Shown: positions 7,353 through 16,417, counted from the first letter of the stretch. The stretch: DNA of 64,000 bases from RPRB01 sp035543115 (GCA_035543115.1 DATKKF010000061.1:1-64000), one strand, 5' to 3'. Translations and numbers: made by a program. Notes: generated by a model from the sequence alone, not told the origin.

Positions 7353-8902
7353 CAGCGCCCCTCCAGGATGTCGAGGAACGGGTTGAAGTAGTCCGGCGCC
7401 TTCTCCAGCACGCCCTCCAGCCCCTTGCCGCCGGTCTCGGTCCGCTTCACGTCCCCGAACCGGCCCTGGCCGATGGCGGCCACCAGGCCGTCGTGCCGGC
7501 ACTCCTCGAGCAGCTCCATCGCCTTGGCGAAGACGAAGCGCGCCCGGTTAGCAATCTTCCCGTCCTCGCGGACCACGAACTCCTCGTCGATGCCGCGGGC
7601 CGCGCGGTGGACGTACGCCGCCGACTTGAGCGCCACGTAGCGGTCGGCGAGCAGTGGGGTGTGCATCGCCTCGGTCATCATCCCCAGAAGCTGGATGCCC
7701 TGCCGGGTCCAGATTGCCACCAGATCCGCCATCACGTCGTAGGCGTGGCTGAAGAAGATGTCCGTCTCCTTGTGCTTGGTGGGCGGCATGTACTTCAGCG
7801 GCGCGTCCGGGAAGCAGCGGCGGATGAGCATTGCCTGGCTCAGCTCGAGGAGCAGGGTCTCGGGCCGCTGGGGGTCGATCTCGTAGCTGTGGCCGAGCCC
7901 CAGCTGCCAGTCTTGCAGTCCCGCACGCTTGGCGAACGCCTCGTTGATGAACTGGCTGGCGATGACGGTGTGCGCCGAGTCGTAGGCGTCGGCGGTGGTG
8001 ATGTAGTTGTCCTCGCCGGTGTTGATGATGATGCCCGCCAGGGCGCAGATGCGGCGGCTGAAGTACTGGTCGATGAACGTCCGGCGCATGTTGATGTCGC
8101 GGAAGAGGATTCCGTACATCGCGTCGTTGAGGAGCATGTCCAGCCGCTCCCAGGCCGCGGCGAAGGCGATCTCCGCCATGCACAGGCCCGAGGAGTAGTT
8201 GGTGAGCTGGATGTAGCGCTTCAGCCGGCGGGACTCGGCGTCCAGCGCCTCCCGCATGATGCGGAAGTTCTCCTGGGTGGCGTAGGTGCCGCCGTAGCCC
8301 TCGGTGGTCGCGCCGTGGGGCACGTAGTCCAGGAGCGACTGCGCGGTGCTGCGGATGACGGCGATGATGTCCGCTCCAGCCTGGGCGGCGGCGCGGGCCT
8401 GGTCCACGTCGTCGTAGATGTTCCCGGTGGCGACGATGACGTAGCGGTGCGGCGCCGGCGACATCGGAAACTCGCGGCGGAGCGCGTCACGCTCGTCGAT
8501 GCGCCGGCGGAGCTCGTCGACCGCGGCTTCAACCTCGCGGCGGACCTCGGCGCGGAGGTTCCCCTCCGTCTCTGGAGAGAGCGGCGCCAGCTTGTTCGCC
8601 GGGAGCGCGGCGATGCGCTCGACGGCATCGAGTGGGCTCGCCGCCCCGAGCTGGAGCGCGCGGCCGTACCAGTACGCCGCGCCGCGGTTGAGCACGCCGG
8701 CCGCCTTGAGCCGGTCGGTCATGAGGTTGGTGAGCGGGATGCCGCCCGGGCCGGCGTCGGACATCCCGAACAGGCGCAGCACCGTGCGCTCCACCGAGAT
8801 GGTGGTGTGCCGCCGGATGAGGTCGAACACCGGCTCGATGACCTGGGACGCGATGCCGCGGGCCTGGGCGACCTGCGCGTCGTCGACGAAGGGTCCTGGC
8901 AT
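7352..8902 (-). CDS. kamD: Lysine 5,6-aminomutase, alpha subunit
   Basis: 516 residues, the normal length for KamD. This is the catalytic TIM-barrel subunit, which binds the adenosyl group, PLP and substrate. Characteristic stretches: HTTISVERTVLRLFG, GIPLTNLMTD, VATGNIYDDVDQA, EGYGGTYATQENFRIMR, YIQLTNYSSGLCMAEIAF, IINTGEDNYITTADA and YMPPTKHKETDIFFSHAYD. The chosen ATG 8902 precedes MPGPFVDDAQVAQARG. It is the first gene of the minus-strand kamD-kamE-kal-kce unit and is divergent from the ECF sigma gene, so the 128-base gap at 8903-9030 must hold its promoter. No lysine 2,3-aminomutase gene (kamA) is in the window. Confidence 0.95.
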   Translation of the reverse strand: MPGPFVDDAQVAQARGIASQVIEPVFDLIRRHTTISVERTVLRLFGMSDAGPGGIPLTNLMTDRLKAAGVLNRGAAYWYGRALQLGAASPLDAVERIAALPANKLAPLSPETEGNLRAEVRREVEAAVDELRRRIDERDALRREFPMSPAPHRYVIVATGNIYDDVDQARAAAQAGADIIAVIRSTAQSLLDYVPHGATTEGYGGTYATQENFRIMREALDAESRRLKRYIQLTNYSSGLCMAEIAFAAAWERLDMLLNDAMYGILFRDINMRRTFIDQYFSRRICALAGIIINTGEDNYITTADAYDSAHTVIASQFINEAFAKRAGLQDWQLGLGHSYEIDPQRPETLLLELSQAMLIRRCFPDAPLKYMPPTKHKETDIFFSHAYDVMADLVAIWTRQGIQLLGMMTEAMHTPLLADRYVALKSAAYVHRAARGIDEEFVVREDGKIANRARFVFAKAMELLEECRHDGLVAAIGQGRFGDVKRTETGGKGLEGVLEKAPDYFNPFLDILEGR

Positions 8903-9030
8903 GGGGGCTCCCGTAACCCAGCAGACCGAGCCGGGGCAAATGTGGTCAACGCCCTCCGGCGGTCGCGGCAGCCCCAGGGCCGGGGCCCATCGTTTGTTAG
9001 GTCCGCCCCGCGGGCGAGACTGTGGGGGTG

Positions 9031-9522
9031 ATGGAGTTCGAGGAGTGTTTGCGTGAGCACGGCCCGGCGCTCTGGCGGGTGATCGCCAGCTTTGCGCCCC
9101 GTGGCCCCGAGCGAGACGACCTCGCGCAGGACGTCCTACTCGCCGTCTGGCAATCGCTCCCCCGATTCCGCGGGGAGAGCTCGCCGAAGACGTTCCTGCT
9201 GCGCATCGCCTACAACCGCTGCCTCTCGCATGCCTGGCAGCGCTCGAGGCGAAGGCGCGGCTCCGAGGCCGACGTCGCCGAGCTTCCGGATCCGCGTCCG
9301 GGCGCCGACGATCAGCTCGCGGCACAGGAGCGCGCCGAGCGGTTTCTCGGCCACCTCCGCACCCTCCCGCTCGGCCAGCGGCAGGTCCTGGCGCTCGCCC
9401 TGGAAGGCCTGTCCCACGCCGAGATCGCCACCCTGGTCGGCATCACTCCGGAGAACGTCGCGGTCCGCCTCGGACGGGCCCGGGAGGCGCTCCGGCGTTC
9501 CCTGGAGAAGGAGGCCGCATGA
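9031..9522 (+). CDS. ECF-type RNA polymerase sigma factor
   Basis: About 163 residues with region 2 (FAPRGPERDDLAQDVLLAVWQSLPRFRGESSPKTFLLRIAYNRCLSHAW) and region 4 (LPLGQRQVLALALEGLSHAEIATLVGITPENVAVRLGRAREALR) of the sigma-70 family, joined by a short basic-acidic linker as in ECF factors. Regions 1 and 3 are absent. The start is ATG 9031; an in-frame GTG at 9022 is also possible. The stop overlaps the next gene as ATGA, a common arrangement for a sigma factor and its regulator. Its position between kamD and kdd, divergent from kamD, allows but does not prove control of lysine breakdown. Confidence 0.9.
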   Translation: MEFEECLREHGPALWRVIASFAPRGPERDDLAQDVLLAVWQSLPRFRGESSPKTFLLRIAYNRCLSHAWQRSRRRRGSEADVAELPDPRPGADDQLAAQERAERFLGHLRTLPLGQRQVLALALEGLSHAEIATLVGITPENVAVRLGRAREALRRSLEKEAA

Positions 9523-10085
9523 CCGGCTGGGATTCCTGGCAGTCCACCTGGGCCGGCGCCTCGGGGCCGCTCCCCGATGTCCGCACCCGCGCACACCGCG
9601 AGGCATCGCGACACCGCCGTACTCGGATCACCGTCCTCCTCCTCGCCGCCATCGCCTCCCTCGGAGCAGTGCCCGCATTCGCCGCTCCGGAGGGAGTGGT
9701 GCACGCCATCGGCTGGGCCATCCTGGCGTTCGGCGCGGCGATGGGGATCGGCTTCCTCCTCATCCAGCGCGGCGTCGGGTCCTGGCGCTTCGCCAGCCCG
9801 CGCGAGGCCCTCGGCTTCCTGGAGCGCCGCCTCGCCGCCGAGCTCCGCATGGCCCGCCTCGTCCGGTGGGTCTACCTCGGCATGTGCCTGTTCGGCGGCA
9901 TCGCCACCCAGGTCCTGTACGCCGAGCACGGGTCGCCGCTCCCGGTGCGCCTCATGACCCTGGGTTGCTTCCTGTTCGGCGTCGCCCTGGCCTTCTTCGC
10001 CCCCTGGTGGTTCGGGCGGATCGCCCGCCGCCGGCGGGCGGAATTCGACGGGTGGCGCCGCTGGATGGACGAGCAGAACCTCTGA
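9519..10085 (+). CDS. Small membrane protein coupled to the ECF sigma factor
   Basis: 188 residues starting in the ATGA overlap with the sigma gene. The N-terminal 35 residues are soluble and basic, followed by about four membrane segments: a pair around ITVLLLAAIASLGAVPAFA and AIGWAILAFGAAMGIGFLLI, then a pair around LVRWVYLGMCLFGGIATQVLY and RLMTLGCFLFGVALAFFAPWW, with a basic C-terminus. Position suggests an anti-sigma factor or sensor, but no zinc-binding anti-sigma motif (HxxxCxxC) is visible. It converges with kdd, leaving only 3 bases between stop codons. Confidence 0.75.
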   Translation: MTGWDSWQSTWAGASGPLPDVRTRAHREASRHRRTRITVLLLAAIASLGAVPAFAAPEGVVHAIGWAILAFGAAMGIGFLLIQRGVGSWRFASPREALGFLERRLAAELRMARLVRWVYLGMCLFGGIATQVLYAEHGSPLPVRLMTLGCFLFGVALAFFAPWWFGRIARRRRAEFDGWRRWMDEQNL

Positions 10086-10088
10086 GTC

Positions 10089-11120
10089 CTAGAGGTAGCG
10101 CGCGGCGAAGAACTCCCGGAGCCGGGTGTCGCTCCGCAGCAGGTCGAGCGTGAGATCCGCGTGCCCTGGCACGTACCCGTTGCCGAGGAGCATCGTCAGG
10201 TCCTTCCCCACACCCTCGGCTCCGAGCGCGGCGGCGGTGAAGGACGTGGCCATCGAGAAGAAGATCGCCGTGCCGCCGTCCCGCGTGGAGAGGACCGTCG
10301 CCATCTCGGTCCCGGGGACGGAGGCGCAGTTGACGACTAGATCGCAGAGCGCCCCGTCGGTTGCCTTCCGCACCGCCTCGAGCACCTCCACCGCACGCGT
10401 CGCATCCACGCGCAGGCTCACGTCGGACACCCCCAGCTCGGCCAGCGCCGAGAGCGCCTTCTCGGAGATGTCCACGGCGAGCAGCTGACCCTTCCCCGCC
10501 GTGCTCTTCCGGGCCTGAGCGAGGCACAGCGCCCCGCTCTTTCCGGCCCCGAGAACGCCGATGCGCATCCCGGGCCTCGCGTGCCGGGCCACCAAGGCCG
10601 GCGCGCCGCAGACGTCCAGCGCGGCGAGCACCAGGGTCTCGGGCATGTCGTCCGGGACCCGGGCCCAGATTCCGCTGGCGAAGAGGATGGCGTGGCCGCG
10701 GACGTCGACCCGGTCCACCTCCATCCGGACCGCGCGAACCTCGTCGATGACCAGGGGGGTGAGCGACAGGCTGACCAGCGTCGCGATGCGCTCGCCGGGT
10801 CGGACCTTCCCCTGCGCGGGGTGCTCGGGGCCGACCTCGCGCACGCGGCCGAGCAGCATCCCACCCGAGCCGGTCACCGGGTTCTGCATCTTCCCCCGGG
10901 CCCGAACGATCTCCTGGATGCGCGCGACCACCGCCTCGGGCGCGCCCCCACAGGACTCGCGGATCTGCTTGAAGGACGCCGCGTCGACGTTCAGGCTCTC
11001 CACGTCGATCAGCATCTCGGAAGGGCGAATCGGCAGAGACGGATCGAGCCTCCCGGCACGCTGCGGGAGCACGCCCGGCTCGCCAACCACGCGGCCCAGT
11101 CCGTAGGGATCGCTCGTCAC
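10089..11120 (-). CDS. kdd: L-erythro-3,5-diaminohexanoate dehydrogenase
   Basis: 343 residues. NAD(P)-dependent oxidation of (3S,5S)-3,5-diaminohexanoate to 5-amino-3-oxohexanoate, the step between lysine 5,6-aminomutase and Kce. Matches remembered Kdd sequence at GVLPQRAGRLD, LNVDAASFKQIRESC, RGKMQNPVTGSGGMLLGRV, ATLVSLSLTPL and the nucleotide-binding GVLGAGKSGALCLAQA. GTG 11120 gives the N-terminus of the family; a GTG at 11138 would add six residues. It is separated from kamDE-kal-kce by the oppositely oriented sigma pair and follows the esterase gene by 34 bases, so it probably belongs to a different transcript. Confidence 0.92.
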   Translation of the reverse strand: MTSDPYGLGRVVGEPGVLPQRAGRLDPSLPIRPSEMLIDVESLNVDAASFKQIRESCGGAPEAVVARIQEIVRARGKMQNPVTGSGGMLLGRVREVGPEHPAQGKVRPGERIATLVSLSLTPLVIDEVRAVRMEVDRVDVRGHAILFASGIWARVPDDMPETLVLAALDVCGAPALVARHARPGMRIGVLGAGKSGALCLAQARKSTAGKGQLLAVDISEKALSALAELGVSDVSLRVDATRAVEVLEAVRKATDGALCDLVVNCASVPGTEMATVLSTRDGGTAIFFSMATSFTAAALGAEGVGKDLTMLLGNGYVPGHADLTLDLLRSDTRLREFFAARYL

Positions 11121-11154
11121 GGGAGCCGCGGCTAGCACGACCCGCGCCCGGGCG

Positions 11155-12168
11155 TCACCCCTGCTCGCGGGCGAGCCGCGGGGCGACGAACGCCAGCGAC
11201 CGATCGAACCGGTAGGCCGTCCCCATGTGCCCGTCCTCGTACTCCTCGTGGACCACGGTGGCCCGGCCACCGGCGACCAGGCGGGCGAGCATCCGGGCGC
11301 CCCAGTGCAGGCCAAACTCGTCGCGCGTTCCGCAGTCGATGAAGATGCTCTGGAGCGCGCGGAACGGCTCGGGGTCGCGCTCGACGAAGCGCACCGGATC
11401 CTCGGCCAGCCACGTCGCCCAGACCCGATCGTCGATCCGCGCCGTCGCGAGGTCGAAGGGGAGCGCCACGCCCAGCGGCTGCACCGGGTCCGGCGAGTAC
11501 GCGCCGGCCATCGCCAGGAGGTTCACCACTGCGTGGTCATCGCCGCCCATCTTCGTCTCGCGCACCCGCTGCTCGAACCCGTCCCACCAGGGCTGCACGC
11601 CCCCGGCACGCAACAGCGCGGAGGCCGCCCTGGGGAACTCGGGCAGATAGCAGTACTCGAAGTAGGCGTCCGCGGAGTGCGACACCATGTGCCCGAACAC
11701 CCCAGGGAACCGGCGCACCAGCTGCCAGCCCCCGTACCCGCCCGAGCTGCGCCCCGCGACGGCCCGTGAACCGGCCGAGCGGAGGGTCGAGTAGGTACGG
11801 TCGACGTGCCCGAGCAGGTCATGGACGATCATCCGTCCGTAGGCGCCGTTCCCCGGCGAGTCGATCCACTGGCTCCCCCCGAGCGCGGTCAGGCCGTCGG
11901 GGAAGACCGTGAGGAATGGCGGGGCGCCCGCGGCGAACAGCGCGTCAAGCCGATCGAGGATGCCGGGGGTGAACGGCGCGCTGTTGAACCATGCCGGAAC
12001 CGAGCCCATGAACGCGTGGAGAAGGACCACCACCGGGTAGCGCATCGCCCCGGCGTCGTAGCCCTCGGGCAGGTACACCGCACACGGGCGGTCGACGGGA
12101 TCCCCGCGCGGGTTCCCGGCGAGGGCGGCACAGTGCATCGTCCGGATGTCGAGGCGACCGCGAGGCAC
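11155..12168 (-). CDS. Alpha/beta hydrolase, esterase D-like
   Basis: 337 residues of the alpha/beta-hydrolase fold in the esterase/S-formylglutathione hydrolase-like group. The strand-turn motif VVVLLHAFMGS supplies the oxyanion hole, AGRSSGGYGGWQLV holds the nucleophile Ser in a GxSxG-type elbow, and the C-terminal EYEDGHMGTAYRFDRSL supplies the likely catalytic His. No signal peptide. The start is GTG 12168, 15 bases after the uracil-DNA glycosylase stop and preceded by GAGGGA. Substrate unknown; position directly upstream of kdd may be coincidental. Confidence 0.8.
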   Translation of the reverse strand: MPRGRLDIRTMHCAALAGNPRGDPVDRPCAVYLPEGYDAGAMRYPVVVLLHAFMGSVPAWFNSAPFTPGILDRLDALFAAGAPPFLTVFPDGLTALGGSQWIDSPGNGAYGRMIVHDLLGHVDRTYSTLRSAGSRAVAGRSSGGYGGWQLVRRFPGVFGHMVSHSADAYFEYCYLPEFPRAASALLRAGGVQPWWDGFEQRVRETKMGGDDHAVVNLLAMAGAYSPDPVQPLGVALPFDLATARIDDRVWATWLAEDPVRFVERDPEPFRALQSIFIDCGTRDEFGLHWGARMLARLVAGGRATVVHEEYEDGHMGTAYRFDRSLAFVAPRLAREQG

Positions 12169-12183
12169 GGTCGGCAGCTTCCC

Positions 12184-13119
12184 TCAGGCCCCGGCCTTCG
12201 GGAAGCGCGCCATGACGGCCTGGAGGTCGGCCCAGGCGGCTTTCTTCTCCGGCGGGTTTCGCAGCAGGTAGGCCGGGTGGAACGTGGGCATCAGCGGAAC
12301 CCCCACGTACTCCCGCCACTGGCCGCGGAGTCGAGTGATCGGGGTGTCTGTCCGGAGCAAGGTCTGGGCGGCGAACTTCCCGAGGGCGACGATGACCGAG
12401 GGCCGGATGGCATGGAGCTGCGCCTCGAGGAACGGCTGGCAGGAGGCGATCTCGTCCGGCTCGGGATTCCGGTTCCCTGGCGGGCGGCACTTGACCACGT
12501 TGCAGATGTAGACCTCGTCGCGGCTGTAGCCCATCGCGACGATCATCTTCGTCAGAAGCTGGCCCGCGGCGCCGACGAACGGGATGCCCTGGTTGTCCTC
12601 CTCGGCACCCGGCCCCTCGCCCACGAAGACCAGTCGTGCCTTCGGGTTCCCGACGCCGAAGACCAGGTTCCTCCGTCCGGAGCAGAGCTTGCAGCGCTTG
12701 CAGTCGCCGAGGGAGCGACGGACCTCATCGAGGCGGGGTCTCTCGTCCGAGCTTCGCGCCAGCTGCGGCTCGGCCAAGCTCACCGGCACCACGCTGGGCC
12801 GGCCCGCACCCCCGGGGTGCGCCGGGACGGCGAGGGGGTCTCCGTTCCCCGCGGGCGATGCCGGTGCATCGGCCGCCGCCTCGAGCGACGTGCTCACTTC
12901 CGCCGAGATCTCCGCATACTCGACGACGACCGGCGTCGTGCTCGAGCCCTCCACCGTGACCTGCACGTCGACCGCCGCCCGGAAGACCGCGGCCAGCGCT
13001 CCGTCCTCCGAGGCGTGCAGCTCGTCTCCGGCCACGTCCCGGTGCCAGCCCAGGTATCGCCGGACGTCCGCCAGGACTTCTGCCACCGCATCTGCCGCCG
13101 GAAGCACTCCGTCCGCCAC
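12184..13119 (-). CDS. udg: Type-4 uracil-DNA glycosylase (iron-sulfur)
   Basis: 311 residues. The C-terminal about 190 residues form a family 4 uracil-DNA glycosylase, which excises uracil from DNA and holds a 4Fe-4S cluster. Seen: cluster Cys pairs in GDCKRCKLC and in the later ICNVVKCRP...ASCQPF region, motif I GEGPGAEED, PFVGAAGQLLTKM, and motif III MPTFHPAYLLRN. The N-terminal about 120 residues are acidic and rich in Ala and Ser, with no recognised domain, as in many deltaproteobacterial relatives. GTG 13119 follows GGGAGGA at good spacing. It lies 98 bases after coaBC, a common pairing. Confidence 0.93.
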   Translation of the reverse strand: MADGVLPAADAVAEVLADVRRYLGWHRDVAGDELHASEDGALAAVFRAAVDVQVTVEGSSTTPVVVEYAEISAEVSTSLEAAADAPASPAGNGDPLAVPAHPGGAGRPSVVPVSLAEPQLARSSDERPRLDEVRRSLGDCKRCKLCSGRRNLVFGVGNPKARLVFVGEGPGAEEDNQGIPFVGAAGQLLTKMIVAMGYSRDEVYICNVVKCRPPGNRNPEPDEIASCQPFLEAQLHAIRPSVIVALGKFAAQTLLRTDTPITRLRGQWREYVGVPLMPTFHPAYLLRNPPEKKAAWADLQAVMARFPKAGA

Positions 13120-13217
13120 CGTGGATGTTCCTCCCCTGCCCGGCGCGTTGCCGGGAGTGGGCGAACACTGCCATGTGAATCCGACGTGCCTGGCCGCCGA
13201 GCCCGGCGGCGGGGGGT

Positions 13218-14459
13218 TCAGGAGGTCGCGAGCGAGGCCGCAGACCGGATCGCGGCGAGCCGGTCCCAGAGCCCGGCGGCGACCGCGTCCTTGCTGCCCG
13301 AGAGCTCCAGCCGGCCACCCGCCCGGTCGACGATGACCACGGCGTTGGTGTCCACGCCGAAGCCCGCGTCGGACCGGCTGACGTCATTGGCGACGATCAG
13401 GTCCAGCCCCTTGCGCAGTAGCTTCGCGGTCGCGTTCTCGACCACGTTCTCGGTCTCCGCCGCGAACCCGACGATCAGCGGACGGCGCGCGAGCCCACGG
13501 GCGCGCTCGGCGGCAAGGGCGAGCACGTCCGGCGTCCGGAGGAGCGCCAGGGGGGCGCCGGCCCCGGGCTCGTCCTTCTTCACCTTCTGGTCGGCCCGGT
13601 GCGCCGGCCGCCAGTCGCTCACCGCCGCCGTCGCGACCAGCACATCGGTCTGCTCGAGGCGTGGCAACACTGCATCACGCATGTCCTCGGCGCTGACCAC
13701 GTCCACGATGTCGAGCCCGGCGCGATCCACCGCGCCGACCGGGCCGAGGACGACCGTCACCTGCGCCCCGCGAGCCCTCGCCGCCCGGGCCACCGCGAGC
13801 CCCATCTTCCCGGTGCTCGGGTTGCTGATGAAGCGGACCGGATCCAGGAACTCGCGCGTGGGGCCGGCGGTGACCAGCACCCGCGTCCCCGCCAGGGGCC
13901 CCTCGCCGAGCAGCTCGGCGGCGGCGTCGACGATCTGCTCCGGCTCACTCAGACGCCCCGAGCCGACCTCTCCGCACGCCAAGAGCCCCGATCCAGGTCC
14001 GACGAACCGGTACCTCGGGTCCTTCGCCAGCACCGCGAGGTTGCGCTGCGTGGCCCGGTGTTCCCACATCGCCGTGTTCATCGCCGGCGCGAGGAGCACC
14101 GTCCCGCGGTAGGCCAGCAGGGTCGCGGCCAGCGCGTCGTTCCCCATTCCGGCCACGATGCGCGCCAGGAGATCCGCAGTCGCCGGCGCGATGACGAACA
14201 GCTCGGACCACCGGGCGAACTCGATGTGCCCGAACGCCGCCTCCTGCGAGGCATCGAGGATGTCGGTGAGCACCGGATGCCCGCTCAGCGCCTGGAAGGT
14301 TAGCGGCGTCACGAATGAGGCCGCTGCGGGCGTCATCGCCACCCGCACCTCGGCGCCCGAGCGCTGCAGCGCGCGCACCAGCTCTGCGGCCTTGTACGCC
14401 GCGATGCCGCCACCGACGCCCAGCGCGATGCGCCGGGCCTGGAGGACGCTCCGGTCCAT
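13218..14459 (-). CDS. coaBC: Bifunctional phosphopantothenoylcysteine decarboxylase/synthetase
   Basis: 413 residues, usual length. Makes 4'-phosphopantetheine for coenzyme A: the CoaB part joins cysteine to phosphopantothenate using CTP, the CoaC part (FMN) decarboxylates it. The CoaC half (1-190) shows GVGGGIAAYKA, FGHIEFARW (catalytic His), LAPAMNTAMW and LLACGEVGSGRL (catalytic Cys). The CoaB half shows VTAGPTREFLDPVRFISNPSTGKMG, ATAAVSDWRP and VKKDE. All catalytic residues are present. ATG 14459. Confidence 0.96.
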   Translation of the reverse strand: MDRSVLQARRIALGVGGGIAAYKAAELVRALQRSGAEVRVAMTPAAASFVTPLTFQALSGHPVLTDILDASQEAAFGHIEFARWSELFVIAPATADLLARIVAGMGNDALAATLLAYRGTVLLAPAMNTAMWEHRATQRNLAVLAKDPRYRFVGPGSGLLACGEVGSGRLSEPEQIVDAAAELLGEGPLAGTRVLVTAGPTREFLDPVRFISNPSTGKMGLAVARAARARGAQVTVVLGPVGAVDRAGLDIVDVVSAEDMRDAVLPRLEQTDVLVATAAVSDWRPAHRADQKVKKDEPGAGAPLALLRTPDVLALAAERARGLARRPLIVGFAAETENVVENATAKLLRKGLDLIVANDVSRSDAGFGVDTNAVVIVDRAGGRLELSGSKDAVAAGLWDRLAAIRSAASLATS

Positions 14460-14501
14460 CTCCGGCAGAAGGCTTAGCCCCGGCCCCCGGGGCCGGCAAC
14501 T

Positions 14502-16409
14502 TCACAGCGAGAGCCGAGTCGCCCCCGACACCTGCACCGTCCGAACCACCGCCGTACCCTGCCGGAGCCCCACCACCGTCCAGCTGCCCGGGCTGAGCCC
14601 GTCGAAGCGGGCCGAGCGCTCCACCCCGAACAGCAGTTGCCCCTCGCCGCGCGGGCCGGGGCGGTCGCTCGACACCGGCCCCGCGGCGATGCCCTTCTCC
14701 ACCCAGAGCGCCTCCAGCGGCGCGTCGACGTCGACCTCGAGGCTCGCCGCGCCGGGGCCGCTGCCGAGCAACACCTCGGCCGCGGGCAGCCGGACGAACC
14801 ACACCCGCCCGGGCTGCGCGTCGGTGGACGCGCGGTACTCCCCGGCGAGCGCCTTGCCGCTCACCGTCCCGTCCGGCCCGGTGGTCCAGTCGTAGGTGCG
14901 CACGCCGACCAGCTGAACCGCCCGGCCGCCGGCGGGCGCGCCGTCCGGGCCGAAGACCCGGACCCGGACCGGCTGCTCTCCGGCGAGGACGATGCCCACC
15001 TGCGTGCCGAGCGGTGCTTCGGCACTGCCCGCCAGATCGCCCTGCACCGCGTGCACCACGATCGGCGTGCCCGCCGGCGGAGGCTCGCTCACCGAGAGCG
15101 TGAACGCACCCGTCGCGTCCGATCGAGCCGTGTCGACGCCGGCGCTCACCTCGGCCTTCGCCGCCGGCTGGCCGGTGGCGAGCGTCACCCGGCCCTGGAG
15201 CCTCGGCGCGGGCTGCATCCCGAGGTCCCCCAGCTCCGACACCGTGCCGCCGGCAACGACGGTGCGGGTGAGCATGCCGTCGGCCGCGACGCGAAACTCC
15301 AGCTGCCCGTCGCGCGGCTGGAGCGGCATCGCGAAGCGCCCGTCCCCCGTCTCGAAGGCGCGTCCCTCGACCGAGAACGTCCGCAGCGGAGCGCCTCCCG
15401 GGCCCACCACCCGCCCGCGGTACACGAGGCGCTCGCGGACCACCAGCCGGACGTCACTCTGTCCGGCGCGCACCGTCACCGGCGTGTCCTGCGACAGCTC
15501 CGGGGTACGCGCCGTGAGCCGGTAGTCGCGACCCGTCCGGAGCCCCTTCAGGACGAAGGTCCCGTCCTCGGCGCTCCGCGCCGGCAGCCCCTCTGCCGGC
15601 TCGACCCCCACGAACGCCCCCGAGACCGGAGCCCCGTCCCGGGTCACCACCGTCCCTTGGACCACGCCCACCACCGGCAAGAGCAGGAGAACCCTGGCCA
15701 CCGAGCCCTCGCGGCCCTCCAGCTCGAGACTGCCCCGCGCGCCCGTCTCGGCGAGCAGCGCTTCCACCTCGAGCGAACCGCCCGGTAGCCCGAGGAACCG
15801 GAGGGCCCCGTTCGCGTCGGTGAGGCGGTCGGAGTGGAACAGCGCCGCTTCCCCGCTCCGCTGCCGGACGGTGATGCTCGCTCCGGTCACCGGACGACCT
15901 TCGGAGAGCACCTGGACATCGAGCCCGGCACGGGGCGCGAGCCGGAGCTCGACGCTGGCCGCTGGTGCGCGCGCCTCGGCCATGGCGTACCCGAGGTCCG
16001 AATGGTGGGCCTCGAGCCGCACCGTCGCGCCCTCCTCCGCCTCGAGCCGGAAGCGCCCGTCGCCGGCGGTCCGGGTCTCCGGCCCCTCGGGCGCGACCAC
16101 CACCGTCACCCCGGTCGCCGGCCGCCCCTCCGCCGTCAGCACCCGGCCAGCGATGCCAGCGGTCCGGACGTCCCGGCGCGGCGCCGTGGCGGCGCCCCCG
16201 GGAGCCCCCACGGCCCCACCTGGCGACCCCGGCGACCTCACGCCAGGAGCCACGAGACCCGGGGCCGTCGCCCGAGGCCCCGGGGAACCGTTCCGGCGGA
16301 CGTGCAGCTCCCAGAGGCCCACCGCGAGCAGCAGGGCCCCCGCGACGATCCACGGCCAGAGCCGCCGCCTCCGGTACCTCGGCTGGATCTCGAGCCGGCG
16401 CGGACTCAC
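14502..16409 (-). CDS. Membrane-anchored protein with carboxypeptidase-regulatory-like repeats
   Basis: About 635 residues. A short basic N-terminus precedes one membrane segment (LWPWIVAGALLLAVGLWEL), then a linker rich in Pro, Gly and Ala, then a long extracytoplasmic part built from repeated beta-sandwich modules of CarboxypepD_reg type. Each repeat has the pattern GRVLTAEGRPATGVTVVV...GDGRFRLE; at least five are visible (for example at VVQGTVVTRDGAPVSGAFV and RLQGRVTLATGQPAAKAEV). Probably a periplasmic or cell-surface structural or binding protein. GTG 16409 is chosen for its upstream GAGGA; GTG 16421 would overlap the phosphatase stop as GTGA. Either way it is coupled to the phosphatase gene. 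Confidence 0.75.
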   Translation of the reverse strand: MSPRRLEIQPRYRRRRLWPWIVAGALLLAVGLWELHVRRNGSPGPRATAPGLVAPGVRSPGSPGGAVGAPGGAATAPRRDVRTAGIAGRVLTAEGRPATGVTVVVAPEGPETRTAGDGRFRLEAEEGATVRLEAHHSDLGYAMAEARAPAASVELRLAPRAGLDVQVLSEGRPVTGASITVRQRSGEAALFHSDRLTDANGALRFLGLPGGSLEVEALLAETGARGSLELEGREGSVARVLLLLPVVGVVQGTVVTRDGAPVSGAFVGVEPAEGLPARSAEDGTFVLKGLRTGRDYRLTARTPELSQDTPVTVRAGQSDVRLVVRERLVYRGRVVGPGGAPLRTFSVEGRAFETGDGRFAMPLQPRDGQLEFRVAADGMLTRTVVAGGTVSELGDLGMQPAPRLQGRVTLATGQPAAKAEVSAGVDTARSDATGAFTLSVSEPPPAGTPIVVHAVQGDLAGSAEAPLGTQVGIVLAGEQPVRVRVFGPDGAPAGGRAVQLVGVRTYDWTTGPDGTVSGKALAGEYRASTDAQPGRVWFVRLPAAEVLLGSGPGAASLEVDVDAPLEALWVEKGIAAGPVSSDRPGPRGEGQLLFGVERSARFDGLSPGSWTVVGLRQGTAVVRTVQVSGATRLSL

Positions 16410-16417
16410 CCTCGTCC

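Noticed and set aside
10167..10183. Sigma-54-like TGGCACG...TTGC on the plus strand
   Set aside because: GG-to-GC spacing is twelve instead of ten bases and it lies inside kdd with no plus-strand gene after it.
11121..11315. Long N-terminal extension of kdd
   Set aside because: It overlaps the esterase gene in another frame and is not present in Kdd homologs as I remember them; GTG 11120 fits the family N-terminus.
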